Origin: an uncultured Lachnospiraceae bacterium
GTDB taxonomy: Bacteria; Bacillota; Clostridia; Lachnospirales; Lachnospiraceae
Direction: 5' to 3'
Assembly (NCBI GenBank): GCA_947593735.1
Contig: CANQDT010000001.1
Coordinates: 1-64,000 of the forward strand
Length of the DNA: 64,000 nt
The notes below the pieces were generated by a model. The model was given only the letters and a program-made list of their open reading frames with translations, had not been told where the DNA came from and made no database searches. The first letter of the stretch is position 1. Each line of letters begins with the position of its first letter. Both the position numbers and the translations under genes were made by a program. Of this stretch, positions 1 to 9,995 are shown piece by piece.

Positions 1-9
1 AAAAAATAG

Positions 10-48
10 GCTCAGGAAAACCATTTTCATAACGTTTTGTGCCTGAGC
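10..48. repeat. Inverted repeat upstream of AraC gene
   Basis: GCTCAGG (10-16) pairs with CCTGAGC (42-48), and a run of six A lies at 1-6. Read on the minus strand this looks like a weak terminator (stem followed by TATTTTTT). It could equally be an operator or part of the leader of the AraC gene. Function unknown. Confidence 0.35.
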
Positions 49-72
49 GAAGCGAAAGGAATGGATATAACA

Positions 73-954
73 ATGAAACTGCCTGCAATTCTTCAGGAAC
101 CGGTATCGTTTACCATGGATTCGTATCGATTTCGTCTCCTGCAATGCAAACATGGAATTTACGCGTACTGCGTCCAGCCTCATTATCATGGCGCGCATTG
201 CTATGAACTGAATTATACGCTGGACGGACGCGGGACTCTCGTCTCCAGCGGCGTCTCTTATCCGATCGAACCAAATATCTTTTATCTTCACGGAGCCGGC
301 GTGGAGCACTCCCAGCTTCCTGCTGAGCATCATTCCATCACGGACTACTGCATTACGCTGGAGGTCTGTCCTCTTTTCGCGAAACATACGTCCGCCAAGC
401 CGAGTCCCGGTTCTGTTTTCTATAACATGAATTTCTTTTATGGTAAAGACGACGGCAGGCTCGGGAAGATTCTGGAGGAGATCCATCGGGAGATCGAATC
501 TCCCTCGATCGGACGGGATATCTATCTGCAAGGGCTGTTTCAGCAATTTGTCATCACAGTGGTCCGCTATTACTGCAAAGATTCCATTGACGATGACCAG
601 TATACGACGCTGGATCTGAACGAATACCGGAACATGATCATTCTGCAGACCATGCTGCAGGAGCACGCGACGCTCACGCTGGAGCAGCTGGCTGAAAAAA
701 TCCAGTGCAGTCCGAGGCAGATGCAGCGAATTTTGAAGCAGGATTATGGAAAATCCTTCCGGGAATTGAAGTTATATTATAATATGAGCAAAGCGTCCGT
801 ACTGCTGACCTCCACGGAACAATCCGTCCCGGAGATCGCCGCGATATGCGGCTACTCGACGCCGGAACAATTCTATCATGCATTTAAACATTATTATCAG
901 ACGACACCGGGCAAATACCGCGCCTCCCACAAGAAGAACCTGCCCGGGGCATGA
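73..954 (+). CDS. AraC family transcriptional regulator (cupin + AraC HTH)
   Basis: A 293-residue regulator. The N-terminal half is a cupin-type sensing domain (HYHGAHCYELNYTLDGRG region with clustered His). The C-terminal ~100 residues form the double helix-turn-helix of the AraC family (LEQLAEKIQCSPRQMQRILK, then VPEIAAICGYSTPEQFYHAFKHYY). The start is placed at ATG 73 because AAAGGA (55-60) sits 12 nt before it; the ATG at 61 directly abuts that Shine-Dalgarno sequence. It is the only plus-strand gene at the left edge and ends in a terminator shared with purL. The ligand is unknown; AraC proteins with a cupin domain usually sense sugars. Its target genes may lie outside the window. Confidence 0.85.
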   Translation: MKLPAILQEPVSFTMDSYRFRLLQCKHGIYAYCVQPHYHGAHCYELNYTLDGRGTLVSSGVSYPIEPNIFYLHGAGVEHSQLPAEHHSITDYCITLEVCPLFAKHTSAKPSPGSVFYNMNFFYGKDDGRLGKILEEIHREIESPSIGRDIYLQGLFQQFVITVVRYYCKDSIDDDQYTTLDLNEYRNMIILQTMLQEHATLTLEQLAEKIQCSPRQMQRILKQDYGKSFRELKLYYNMSKASVLLTSTEQSVPEIAAICGYSTPEQFYHAFKHYYQTTPGKYRASHKKNLPGA

Positions 955-970
955 TCTTCCCTGTAATGAC

Positions 971-1019
971 AAAAGCCTGCGCACAGCGCTTATGCAGCGC
1001 CCTGTACGCAGGCTTTTTC
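971..1019. terminator. Bidirectional intrinsic terminator between AraC gene and purL
   Basis: AAAAGCCTGCG (971-981) pairs with CGCAGGCTTTT (1007-1017), with a T run on the plus strand and an A run that gives a T run on the minus strand. It lies between two convergent genes. Confidence 0.8.
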
Positions 1020-1030
1020 TTCTTTCGTTT

Positions 1031-4000
1031 CTACTGGAAATAAGCGACTCCCGATTCAAAAATATGCTGGTTCTGATCGCCGGCAATATTGATCGCCACG
1101 GAATCTCCGATCCGCTCCGAATGTGCCATCTTACCAAGTACCCGTCCGTCCGGGCTCGTTATCCCTTCGATCGCGTAATAAGATCCGTTCGGATTGAACG
1201 CCTCGTCCATCGTCGGATTGCCGTCCGCATCCACGTACCGGGTCGCGACCTGCCCGTTTTCAAATAACGTCCGGATCCATTTTTCACTCGCGACAAACCG
1301 TCCCTCTCCGTGGGAAGCCGGGATGGAACAGACGCTTCCGAGCGGGACCTTCTGCAGCCACGGCGATTGATTCGTTACGACTTTTGTATAGACGCTTCTG
1401 GAAATATGCCGCCCGATCCGGTTCATCGTGAGGGTCGGCGAATCCGCTTCCAGCTCCACGATATCCCCGTACGGCACAAGCCCCAGCTTGATCAGCGCCT
1501 GGAACCCGTTGCAGATCCCGAGCACAAGGCCGTCTCGCTGATTCAGCAGATCCCGGATCGCTTCCTTTAATTTCGCGTTGCGGAACGCGGTCGCGAAAAA
1601 TTTGGCTGACCCCTCCGGCTCGTCGCCGGCGCTGAAACCGCCGGGGAACATCACGATCTGTGCGCGGCGGATCGCTTTTTCAAACGCGTCGACCGAATCC
1701 CGGATTCCCGCCGCGTCCAGATTTTTGAATACGACGACTTCCGTATCCGCTCCGGCAGCCTCAAAGGCTTTCGCCGTATCATATTCGCAGTTCGTTCCCG
1801 GGAATACCGGGATAAATACGCCGGGTCTCGCCACTTTGTGCCGGCATACATAAACTTTTTTCGCATCATAGAGCGGCATATCCGGCGCCGCCTGTTCCGC
1901 GCCCGACCGGGTAGGAAATACTTTTTCAAGCGTCCCGGTCCATGCCTGCAGAGCGTCTTCCATCGAAATACGTTCCTTCCCATATACGAACGCCGGTTCT
2001 TCCGTCACCGTCCCGATCACCGTATACGGAACCGGAACCTCTTTGAGCTTCTCCGCTTCCATTTCAAACAGGATGGAGCCATATTCTTTTGCGGCAAGCT
2101 GCTCCCTTGCGATCGCCGGATCGATGCTGACGCCCAGCCGGTTGCCGAACGCCATTTTGCTGACTGCCTCTATGATCCCGCCGAAGCCGACCGCGTACGC
2201 GGATAAGAACAAATGCTCTCCGGCGGCGCGGTGCAGGGCGTCATAAAGCTCCATCACCTTATCATAGACCGGAAGATCATATTCATCTTTCGGTATATCC
2301 GTCTTGATCAGGACCGTCCCCGCTTTTTTCAATTCCGGGGTTATGATATCCCCGCTGCCCGCGACGTCGACCGCGAAGGAAACAAGCGTAGGCGGCACGT
2401 CAATATCGTTGAAGGTACCAGACATACTGTCTTTCCCGCCGATCGAGGGAAGTCCGTATCCGATCTGCGCCGCATATGCGCCGAGCAGCGCGGCAAGGGG
2501 TTCGCCCCAGCGGGCGGGATCTTCCCCAAGGCGTTTGAAATATTCCTGGAACGTAAACCGGATCTTTCTACCGTCGCCGCCCGAAGCGATGATCCTCGCA
2601 ATGGAATGTGTGATCGCGTAAACCGCGCCGTGATAGGGGCTCCAGGAAGATAGATACGGATCGAAGCCGTAACTCATCATCGTAACCGTATCGGTTTTTC
2701 CATGCAGAACCGGGAGCTTCGCGATCATCGTCTGGATCGGCGTCAACTGATATTTCCCGCCATATGGCATCGTCACAGTGCCCGCCCCGATGGAGCTGTC
2801 AAACATTTCGACCAGCCCTCTCTGCGAGCAGACATTCAGATCCGCAAGGGTTCCCAGCCATAATTTCCGGATATTCTTCTCAGCCGGAACCTTCGCCAGA
2901 TAATTGTCGTCCGGATCCGGCATGGTCACTCTCACATCCGTCTCCTGGTGCGCGCCGTTTGTATCAAGGAACGCGCGGGAGAGGTTGACGATCTCCTGAC
3001 CCCGCCAGGTCATAACAAGCCGCGGCTCCTCCGTGACGGTCGCTACTACCACAGCTTCCAGATTTTCTTCCGCGGCGCAGACGAGCATCTGCTCCACGTC
3101 TCTGGGAGCAACGACGACCGCCATGCGCTCCTGGGACTCGGAGATCGATAATTCTGTCCCGTCCAGCCCGGCATATTTCTTCGGCACCTGATCCAGATCA
3201 ATGCGGAGCCCGTCCGCGAGTTCCCCGATCGCGACCGATACGCCGCCCGCGCCGAAGTCGTTGCACTTCCGGATCAGCCGGCTCACTTCCTCCCGGCGGA
3301 ACAGGCGCTGGATCTTTCTCTCCGTCGGCGGATTGCCTTTCTGCACTTCCGCCCCACATGTATGGATGGATTCCTCCGTATGGACTTTGGACGATCCCGT
3401 TGCGCCTCCGCAGCCGTCGCGTCCGGTCCTGCCGCCCAGCAGGATGATCTGGTCGCCGGGTTCGGAACTTTCCCGGATGACGCAGCGCCTTGGCGCGGCG
3501 CCCATCACAGCCCCGATCTCCATGCGTTTCGCGACATAATTGGGATGATAGATCTCATTTACAAGACCGGTCGCAAGCCCGATCTGATTGCCGTAGGAAC
3601 TGTAACCGTCCGCGGCTCCGTTGACTAGCTTTCTCTGCGGCAGCTTTCCGTGAAGCGTTTCTTTCAGGGAAACGGTCGGATCAGCCGCGCCCGTCACGCG
3701 CATCGCCTGATATACGTACGACCGCCCTGATAACGGGTCGCGGATCGCCCCGCCAAGGCACGTTGCCGCTCCTCCGAACGGTTCGATTTCCGTCGGATGA
3801 TTGTGCGTTTCATTCTTGAAGCTGACCAGCCATTCTTCCTCTTTTCCATCAATAACGACCGGTACGACGATGCTGCATGCATTGATCTCGTCCGATTCCT
3901 CCATATCTGCCAGCTTGCCGTCTTTTTTCAGCTTCCGCATCGCCATGAGCGCAAGGTCCATCAGACAGACAAATTTATCCTTCCTCCCCGCGAACAATTC

Positions 4001-4783
4001 CTCCCGGTCCGCGCGGTACGCCTCATACGCGTCCGCGATCGGCTTCCGGTAGCAGCCGTCTTCAAACATCACGTCCTTCAGTTCCGTGGAAAATGTCGTG
4101 TGGCGGCAGTGATCCGACCAATACGTATCCAATACGCGGATCTCGGTCATCGACGGATCTCTCTTTTCTTCCTCGCGAAAATATTTCTGGATATGGAGGA
4201 AATCCTGAACCGTCATCGCAAGCGAAAGCGAATCGTACAGTTGGTGAAGCTCCTCCTCCGGCATATGGGCAAATCCATCCAGGATCTTTACATCATCCGG
4301 TTCTTCAAACTCTGTCTTCAGCGATTCCGGTTTCTTCTCCGACGCCATCCGGCTGTCCACCGGATTGACGCAATATTCGATGATCTGCCGCATCTGGTCA
4401 TCCGTCAGCTCGCCCCGGATCACATAAGTCGTCGCCGACGCGACGATCGGATCCTGCGTCTCGTCAAGGAGCCGCAGGCACTGCTGGGCGGAATCCGCCC
4501 GCTGGTCAAACTGCCCCGGCAGAAATTCTACGCTGAATATATGATCGCCGTCCTCCGTCGGGAAACTCTCCTCATACAACTGATCGACCGGCGGTTCCGA
4601 AAATACGGTATACCGCGACCTCGCGTACGCGTCGTCGGAAAGATTCTCCACATCATAGCGGATCAGAATCCGGACGCTCTCCGCCTGCAATCCTAGATAA
4701 TCCCGGATCTCCCCCAGGAGCTTCTTCGCCCTGACCGCGTACTCCGGCAACTTCTCTGCATAAACCCGTCTTACCTGACTCAT
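1031..4783 (-). CDS. purL: Phosphoribosylformylglycinamidine synthase, single-chain (PurL)
   Basis: Converts FGAR, glutamine and ATP to FGAM, the fourth step of purine synthesis, in the cytoplasm. At 1250 residues it is the fused form: an N-terminal PurS-like segment, two AIR-synthase-type halves (FKNETHNHPTEIEPFGGAATC marks the first), and a C-terminal class I glutamine amidotransferase. The amidotransferase shows the nucleophile Cys1091 in LGICNGFQ and a downstream HGEGRF motif for the His/Glu pair. It stands alone with its own promoter, away from the purK-E-M-N-D block at 44-49 kb. The divergent DUF1292 gene shares the short upstream region. Confidence 0.97.
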   Translation of the reverse strand: MSQVRRVYAEKLPEYAVRAKKLLGEIRDYLGLQAESVRILIRYDVENLSDDAYARSRYTVFSEPPVDQLYEESFPTEDGDHIFSVEFLPGQFDQRADSAQQCLRLLDETQDPIVASATTYVIRGELTDDQMRQIIEYCVNPVDSRMASEKKPESLKTEFEEPDDVKILDGFAHMPEEELHQLYDSLSLAMTVQDFLHIQKYFREEEKRDPSMTEIRVLDTYWSDHCRHTTFSTELKDVMFEDGCYRKPIADAYEAYRADREELFAGRKDKFVCLMDLALMAMRKLKKDGKLADMEESDEINACSIVVPVVIDGKEEEWLVSFKNETHNHPTEIEPFGGAATCLGGAIRDPLSGRSYVYQAMRVTGAADPTVSLKETLHGKLPQRKLVNGAADGYSSYGNQIGLATGLVNEIYHPNYVAKRMEIGAVMGAAPRRCVIRESSEPGDQIILLGGRTGRDGCGGATGSSKVHTEESIHTCGAEVQKGNPPTERKIQRLFRREEVSRLIRKCNDFGAGGVSVAIGELADGLRIDLDQVPKKYAGLDGTELSISESQERMAVVVAPRDVEQMLVCAAEENLEAVVVATVTEEPRLVMTWRGQEIVNLSRAFLDTNGAHQETDVRVTMPDPDDNYLAKVPAEKNIRKLWLGTLADLNVCSQRGLVEMFDSSIGAGTVTMPYGGKYQLTPIQTMIAKLPVLHGKTDTVTMMSYGFDPYLSSWSPYHGAVYAITHSIARIIASGGDGRKIRFTFQEYFKRLGEDPARWGEPLAALLGAYAAQIGYGLPSIGGKDSMSGTFNDIDVPPTLVSFAVDVAGSGDIITPELKKAGTVLIKTDIPKDEYDLPVYDKVMELYDALHRAAGEHLFLSAYAVGFGGIIEAVSKMAFGNRLGVSIDPAIAREQLAAKEYGSILFEMEAEKLKEVPVPYTVIGTVTEEPAFVYGKERISMEDALQAWTGTLEKVFPTRSGAEQAAPDMPLYDAKKVYVCRHKVARPGVFIPVFPGTNCEYDTAKAFEAAGADTEVVVFKNLDAAGIRDSVDAFEKAIRRAQIVMFPGGFSAGDEPEGSAKFFATAFRNAKLKEAIRDLLNQRDGLVLGICNGFQALIKLGLVPYGDIVELEADSPTLTMNRIGRHISRSVYTKVVTNQSPWLQKVPLGSVCSIPASHGEGRFVASEKWIRTLFENGQVATRYVDADGNPTMDEAFNPNGSYYAIEGITSPDGRVLGKMAHSERIGDSVAINIAGDQNQHIFESGVAYFQ

Positions 4784-4827
4784 ATGTTCACCTCATCCAT
4801 CTTACTGGTTATTCCGTAACTACAACG

Positions 4828-4856
4828 ATTATAGCGAATTATCGCCGCTTTTGCAA
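4828..4856 (-). promoter_or_regulatory. purL promoter
   Basis: On the minus strand TTGCAA (4851-4856) and TATAAT (4828-4833) are separated by exactly 17 nt, giving a near-consensus sigma-A promoter 45 nt before the purL start. No purine riboswitch fits in the short leader. Confidence 0.8.
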
Positions 4857-4871
4857 GAGAGGATCCTTGTC

Positions 4872-4900
4872 TTTACAAAATATCGAATCAATGCTATGAT
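4872..4900 (+). promoter_or_regulatory. Promoter of DUF1292 gene
   Basis: TTTACA (4872-4877), 17 nt, TATGAT (4895-4900) on the plus strand, back to back with the purL promoter. It leaves a leader of about 65 nt before the ATG at 4974. Confidence 0.65.
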
Positions 4901-4973
4901 AGAAAAAATAACCGATTATCTGAGATCAGAAAGATACCCGGATTATCCCGGAGAAAGTGATGAGGAATCAACC

Positions 4974-5288
4974 ATGCATCAGGAACATGAATGTGGATGT
5001 GACTGCGGTCATGACCATGAAACCGAAGAACCTACCGTAACCCTTACGCTGGAAGACGATACGGTGATCGAATGTGACGTCGTAGCGATTTTCCCCGCCG
5101 GCGAGAGGCAGTATATCGCGCTTCTCCCCAAAGAGGACGAAGACGGGGACGTCTTCCTCTATCGTTTCACCGAGCTGGAAAACGACGAGATCGACCTGGA
5201 AAGCATTGAGGACGACGATGAGTATGAAATGGTCGTCGACGCGTTTGATGAATTGCTCGACAACGAAGAATTTAACGAGATGGAATAA
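4974..5288 (+). CDS. DUF1292 family acidic protein
   Basis: A 104-residue, strongly acidic protein. After a His/Cys-rich N terminus (MHQEHECGCDCGHDHE, a possible metal site) comes the DUF1292 core (VTLTLEDDTVIECDVVAIFP...YIALLP...VFLYRF) and an Asp/Glu-rich tail. This family is common in Firmicutes; its function is not established. The start at ATG 4974 is chosen because TGAGGA lies 7 nt upstream; a longer TTG-initiated frame would begin inside the promoter. It ends against a strong terminator shared with the helicase gene. Confidence 0.85.
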   Translation: MHQEHECGCDCGHDHETEEPTVTLTLEDDTVIECDVVAIFPAGERQYIALLPKEDEDGDVFLYRFTELENDEIDLESIEDDDEYEMVVDAFDELLDNEEFNEME

Positions 5289-5292
5289 GGGT

Positions 5293-5329
5293 AAAAAGGT
5301 ACGGCGTTCCGATTCTGCCGTACCTTTTT
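5293..5329. terminator. Bidirectional terminator (DUF1292 / helicase)
   Basis: Perfect 13-bp stem AAAAAGGTACGGC (5293-5305) / GCCGTACCTTTTT (5317-5329), loop of 11 nt, A and T runs on both sides. It serves the two convergent genes; the helicase stop codon overlaps its edge. Confidence 0.9.
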
Positions 5330-7211
5330 AATTCTCTTTTTCAAATGAAACATCCTTTTTCTGAGGATGATCGCCTGCCTCCTGCATTTCCTGCACAAAA
5401 CGGCTGATCGCGTATGTTTTCTGAAAGATCTCCCTCGGATAGCAGATATGCAGGTAGTCCTTCGCCCTGGTCATCGCGACATAGAACATACGGCGTTCTT
5501 CCTCCAGCTCCGAATCTTTCACCGCCTTCTTGTAGGGCGTTATCCCATCGCACGCGTCCACCAAAAATACGATCGGATATTCCAGCCCCTTGGAGCTGTG
5601 CATGGTCGTGACGGTGATCCCGTCCGTCTCCTGCAGGCGGGCGCGCTGCCTTGCCTGATCCTCCAGCTCCGCCGTATATTGCTCAATATGCGCGAACCAG
5701 TCTTCCTGCCTCGTAAACGGTCTTGTCGTTTCCTGAACCTGATCCAGCACATCCAGCAGGTCTTCCTTCTTCATATTGCGGAATTGCGCGTATTCTTCCA
5801 GATAATCCTCATACCCCACGACATGGCGGATATAGCTGACCGCCCCGTACGGCGGCACGTTCCGTATCCGCCCCAGATCAAGCTGTAATTTCTGTATCCG
5901 TTCCGACACCCACGGTTTATCCGCGGTATTCTGCTTCAATTCCTCCAGGTTGACATGGGAACCGGTCAGCCACTCCCGGCTGATATAGCGCTTCGGCCGG
6001 TTCATGATCCGAAGGAACAGGGCGCGTTCCCGGTTTCCATGGGCGAGTTTCAGATAGTCGATGATATTCCGCGCGATCCAGTGGTCATACAGATTGGGGA
6101 TCCCGTCTTTCATCACAAACGGGATGTTGTATTCCATCAATTTCTCGACAAGCATTCCCGGCTGCATATTGGTCCGGCAGATGATCGCGATCTCGTTCCA
6201 CTGATATCCTTTTTTCCGATATTCCTCGATCAGGGCAAGGATCCGGACGTTTTGCTGCGCCTGCGTGTCGAACCGCTCCACCGCCACGTCTGCCCCGGGC
6301 TCCCGGAACGCTTTTCCGTGCTTGGAAAACCGCTCCCTGTTGTTCCGAATCACGCGCTGCGCGGCTTCCACGATATTCGGGGTCGAACGGTAATTATAAT
6401 CCAGAATGACCCGCTTCGCCTCCGGGTACTGTTTCTCAAACTCCAGCATAATGCCCGGTCTTGCTCCGCGGAATCCGTATATCGACTGATCGTCGTCGCC
6501 GACAATGAACAGATTGCGGTTCGGCTCCGCCATCATCCGAATGATCTCATACTGGATCTTGTTGATATCCTGAAATTCATCGATCAGCAAAAACGGGAAC
6601 CGCTCCTGCCACATATGCAGGATGTCGGGACGCATCTGGAACAGCTCTTTTGTATAGGTCATCATGTCGTCAAAATCGATCCGATGGTTGTTTTCCTGCT
6701 TCCGGAGATATGCCTGGTAAATTTTGCGGAACACCTCCGTACTGCAGGATGTGCTGTAATAGTGTTCCAGGGAGATCTCCTCGCTTTTTACCATGCTGAT
6801 CTCGGCTGCGAGACTGGTGATAAAATCCCCTTCGTCGTCGATATCGAGTTCCATGCGCTCCAGAATATCCCGCAGCATCATCCGTTTCTGCGGTTCCAGA
6901 AGAATATCCTGCGCCGTATAATGATAATGCTGCTTCAAAATCTGAAAAAAGAGCGAATGAAAGGTACAGAAAGTAACCGGCAGGTTCCCGGAACCTGCCA
7001 GCTTCTGAAAACGCTCTTTCATTTCATGCGCCGCCGCCTTTGTAAATGTAATGACCAGTATGTTGCGCGGCGCGACGCCTGCTTCTCCGACCAGATACCG
7101 GGTGCGGTGGGTGATCACCATCGTTTTGCCCGAACCGGGTCCCGCGATCACGATCATCGGGCCGGAAATATGTGTGATTGCCTCTTTCTGCGCGTCATTG
7201 TATTGTGTCAA
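5328..7211 (-). CDS. UvrD/PcrA-type superfamily 1 DNA helicase
   Basis: An ATP-dependent 3'-5' DNA helicase of 627 residues, shorter than PcrA (about 740). Motif I is AGPGSGKT near residue 23, motif II DEFQD, motif III VGDDDQSIYGFRGA, motif IV LDYNYRST, motif V TMHSSKGLEYPIVFL and motif VI EEERRMFYVAMTRAKDYL. It starts at TTG 7211, immediately after the gltX stop, with GGAGG inside the gltX tail as ribosome site. This makes it the last gene of the S8-hflX-gltX-helicase run. A role in repair or replication restart is likely; the exact paralogue (PcrA or a shorter UvrD-like type) cannot be fixed here. Confidence 0.92.
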   Translation of the reverse strand: MTQYNDAQKEAITHISGPMIVIAGPGSGKTMVITHRTRYLVGEAGVAPRNILVITFTKAAAHEMKERFQKLAGSGNLPVTFCTFHSLFFQILKQHYHYTAQDILLEPQKRMMLRDILERMELDIDDEGDFITSLAAEISMVKSEEISLEHYYSTSCSTEVFRKIYQAYLRKQENNHRIDFDDMMTYTKELFQMRPDILHMWQERFPFLLIDEFQDINKIQYEIIRMMAEPNRNLFIVGDDDQSIYGFRGARPGIMLEFEKQYPEAKRVILDYNYRSTPNIVEAAQRVIRNNRERFSKHGKAFREPGADVAVERFDTQAQQNVRILALIEEYRKKGYQWNEIAIICRTNMQPGMLVEKLMEYNIPFVMKDGIPNLYDHWIARNIIDYLKLAHGNRERALFLRIMNRPKRYISREWLTGSHVNLEELKQNTADKPWVSERIQKLQLDLGRIRNVPPYGAVSYIRHVVGYEDYLEEYAQFRNMKKEDLLDVLDQVQETTRPFTRQEDWFAHIEQYTAELEDQARQRARLQETDGITVTTMHSSKGLEYPIVFLVDACDGITPYKKAVKDSELEEERRMFYVAMTRAKDYLHICYPREIFQKTYAISRFVQEMQEAGDHPQKKDVSFEKEN

Positions 7212-8669
7212 TTATTGTGCCGCCTCCAGTTTTTCTATTCCGATCCGGATCCTGCGCAGCGTTTCCTCCTTGCCGATGATATTCATGATCTCAAACGCTC
7301 CCCCGGGCGTCATCTGTTTGCCCGAAACCGCGGTGCGGACAGGCCACAGCCCGGTGCCGTTTTTGATCTCTTTCCGCGCGATATAATCCATGAGCACCGC
7401 CTGCAATCCTTCGATCGAATAATCGTCCGTCTGCTCCAGCAGGACGATCTCGTCTTTCAATATCTCAAGTGAATTTTGTAGATTCGTTTTCATCTTTTTG
7501 TGCGTATACATGGATACGTCGTAATCCGGCAATTCCTCAAAAAAGTCGATGTGCTCCCGGATCTGCGAGAAAACCTCGATCCTTGTTTTCACAAGCTCCA
7601 GGATCTTCTTCACGTCATAATCCTTTGTGATCACCTCGCGGTAATACGGCATCGCGGCTTTGCAGAACGCGTCAAAGTCCATCGCCTTGATGTACTCGCC
7701 GTTCATCCACGCGAGCTTGACCATATCAAATACGGCAGGCGATTTGGAAATATGATGATAGTCAAACGCCTGGATCAGTTCCTCCAGAGAAAAGATCTCC
7801 CTGTTGTCCTCCGGGCTCCATCCGAGCAGCGCGACAAAATTTATAACCGCGTCCGATAAATATCCCTGCTCCAGCAGATCTTCATAAGAAGAATGTCCGC
7901 TCCGCTTGCTCAGCTTCTGATGCTCCTCGTTCGTGATCAGCGGACAGTGGATATAGACAGGAACCTCCCATCCGAACGCTTCATACAGACGGTTGTATTT
8001 CGGGGAGGAAGACAGATATTCATTTCCCCTCACGACGTGCGTGATCCCCATCAGATGGTCGTCGACCACGTTGGCGAAATTATAGGTCGGATATCCGTCC
8101 GACTTGATCAGGATCATATCGTCCAGCTCCGCATTGTCAACCGTGATCGTGCCGTAAATCTCATCCTCAAAGACCGTCGTGCCGGTCGTCGGGTTATTCT
8201 GGCGGATCACATAAGGAACCCCCGCCGCCAGTTTTTCTTCTACTTCTTCCCTGGTCAGGGAAAGACAGTGCTTGTCATACGTCACGATCTCTTTTCCGGC
8301 GACCTCCGTGCGGAGGCTGTCCAGGCGTTCCTTATCGCAGAAACAGTAGTACGCTTCTCCGCGCTCGATCAGCTGCTTCGCGTAATCCAGATAAATTCCT
8401 TTCTCCTGTCGCTCGCTCTGGACATACGGACCGACGCCGCCGTCCCGATCCGGTCCCTCGTCCGGTATCAGCCCGGTTCTGGCAAGCGTCCGGTAAATGA
8501 TATCGAGCGCGCCTTCCATAAACCGTTCCTGATCGGTATCCTCGATCCGGAGGATGAAATCCCCTCCCTCATGCTTCGCGATCAGATAGGCATACAAAGC
8601 GGTACGTAAATTTCCAACATGCATCTTCCCGGTCGGGCTCGGTGCAAATCTTGTCCTGATTTTTTTCAT
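7212..8669 (-). CDS. gltX: Glutamyl-tRNA synthetase
   Basis: Charges tRNA-Glu (and tRNA-Gln in organisms using the amidotransferase route). At 485 residues it has the usual class I length. The HIGH-type motif is in [19 protein letters not shown] at the N terminus and the KMSKS-type motif is KLSKRSG near residue 255. The start at ATG 8669 follows GGAGGAAAGG. It lies 9 nt after hflX and abuts the helicase gene, so it is probably cotranscribed with both. Confidence 0.97.
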   Translation of the reverse strand: MKKIRTRFAPSPTGKMHVGNLRTALYAYLIAKHEGGDFILRIEDTDQERFMEGALDIIYRTLARTGLIPDEGPDRDGGVGPYVQSERQEKGIYLDYAKQLIERGEAYYCFCDKERLDSLRTEVAGKEIVTYDKHCLSLTREEVEEKLAAGVPYVIRQNNPTTGTTVFEDEIYGTITVDNAELDDMILIKSDGYPTYNFANVVDDHLMGITHVVRGNEYLSSSPKYNRLYEAFGWEVPVYIHCPLITNEEHQKLSKRSGHSSYEDLLEQGYLSDAVINFVALLGWSPEDNREIFSLEELIQAFDYHHISKSPAVFDMVKLAWMNGEYIKAMDFDAFCKAAMPYYREVITKDYDVKKILELVKTRIEVFSQIREHIDFFEELPDYDVSMYTHKKMKTNLQNSLEILKDEIVLLEQTDDYSIEGLQAVLMDYIARKEIKNGTGLWPVRTAVSGKQMTPGGAFEIMNIIGKEETLRRIRIGIEKLEAAQ

Positions 8670-8678
8670 CCTTTCCTC

Positions 8679-9923
8679 CTATATACGACCTTCCAGTTCA
8701 TGTGGAACATAAGCTTCCACATAAATCCCGTCGTCCCTGTATTCTTCTTTCTGCAGCTGACCATAACGGCGGATCAGCTGGATCGTCCCCGCCGCCTCAT
8801 ATGGATATGTTTTCTCAATATAGATCGTCCGTTCGCGCAGCACCCGTTCCAGCAGACCGCAAAGCCCGTCCAGTCCGATTTCCTCCCTGGCGGAGATCTT
8901 TATCGTATAATCGGCGTTTGGATCCTTCATCATCCGCATTTCCGAAAGGCGGTCGATCTTATTGAACGCGGTGACAACCGGCTTATTCTTCACTTCAAGC
9001 TGACGGAGCGTTTCATATACGGCGTCCATCTGGGTTTCCATCTGCGGGCTGGACGCATCCACGACATGGAGGATCACATCGCTGTAAACCGCTTCCTCCA
9101 ATGTGCTGTGGAACGCCTGGATAAGCGGATGCGGCAATTTCCGGATAAATCCGACCGTATCCGTCAGAAGCGCCTTCCTGCCGGACGGCAGGATCAGTTC
9201 CCGTACAGTCGGATCGAGCGTCGCAAAAAGCTGATCCTCCTCCAAAACGCCCGCGTTGGTCAGATGGTTCAGAAGCGTCGATTTGCCGACGTTCGTATAT
9301 CCGACCATACAAATGACCGGAATACGGTTCCGGCTTCTCTGTCGCCGCTGTATCTCCCGGTGGCGCTCCACATCGCGGAGCTCCGCCGATAACTGGGATA
9401 TCCGCTCCCGGATCAGGCGGCGGTCGACCTCCAGCTTTTTCTCACCCGGTCCGCGCGTTCCGATCCCGCCTCCGAGCCGGGAAAAGGAATCCCGCAGACC
9501 GACAAGCCTGGAAGATCGGTACCGGAGCTGCGCGAGCTCCACCTGGACCTTTCCCTCTTTCGTTTTCGCGCGGGCAGCAAAAATATCAAGGATCACCAGC
9601 GTCCGATCCATGATTGTTACATCCAGCAGGTCGTGGAGGTTCCCGAGCTGCGCCGTCGTCAGCTCGTCGTCGCAGACAATGCCCGTCGCACCGGTCTGGC
9701 GGATCAGCTGCTCCAGTTCCTCTATCTTACCCTTTCCAACATAGGTTCCCGGGTGAACCTGCTCCCGGTTCTGTACGCATCGCCCGGCGACAAGCCCTCC
9801 TGCCGTCAGGATCAGTTCCTCCAGTTCATCCAGCGATTCCTCGACTGACAGCTGCTCCGGCGAAGCGACCGCAACCATGATCAATTTTTCCGGTTTGTGA
9901 TCGATCTCATATAATTTTTCCAT
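8679..9923 (-). CDS. hflX: Ribosome-associated GTPase HflX
   Basis: A 414-residue HflX: N-terminal HflX subdomain, glycine-rich linker (SRLGGGIGTRGPGEKKLEVDRR) and G domain with P-loop GYTNVGKST, DTVGFI (G3) and NKID (G4). HflX splits stalled or stress-damaged ribosomes. The first ATG (9923) is only 6 nt from the end of a consensus -10 hexamer, so the transcript may be leaderless; the next Met (residue 16) has only a poor ribosome site. It is followed by gltX after 9 nt. Confidence 0.95.
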   Translation of the reverse strand: MEKLYEIDHKPEKLIMVAVASPEQLSVEESLDELEELILTAGGLVAGRCVQNREQVHPGTYVGKGKIEELEQLIRQTGATGIVCDDELTTAQLGNLHDLLDVTIMDRTLVILDIFAARAKTKEGKVQVELAQLRYRSSRLVGLRDSFSRLGGGIGTRGPGEKKLEVDRRLIRERISQLSAELRDVERHREIQRRQRSRNRIPVICMVGYTNVGKSTLLNHLTNAGVLEEDQLFATLDPTVRELILPSGRKALLTDTVGFIRKLPHPLIQAFHSTLEEAVYSDVILHVVDASSPQMETQMDAVYETLRQLEVKNKPVVTAFNKIDRLSEMRMMKDPNADYTIKISAREEIGLDGLCGLLERVLRERTIYIEKTYPYEAAGTIQLIRRYGQLQKEEYRDDGIYVEAYVPHELEGRI

Positions 9924-9929
9924 TGGTTC

Positions 9930-9958
9930 ATTATAAAAGATTCCCTGTCATTTTACAA
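9930..9958 (-). promoter_or_regulatory. hflX promoter
   Basis: TTGTAA (9953-9958), 17 nt, TATAAT (9930-9935) on the minus strand. The expected transcription start (6-8 nt past the -10) falls on or next to the ATG at 9923. Confidence 0.75.
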
Positions 9959-9995
9959 GTATAGATTTTATCCCCGTCCCGGCAACTTCCCGCCG

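Noticed and set aside
4784..4973. Purine riboswitch in the purL/DUF1292 intergenic region
   Set aside because: The region is occupied by two back-to-back promoters and the purL leader is too short to hold one.
5955..7472. A 505-codon plus-strand frame opposite the helicase and gltX
   Set aside because: It is antisense to two well-supported genes, lacks a ribosome site and its composition (His, Arg, Leu rich) is typical of frames opposite GC-rich genes. The same holds for the long plus-strand frames at 11901-13244, 13488-14903 and 48169-49539.
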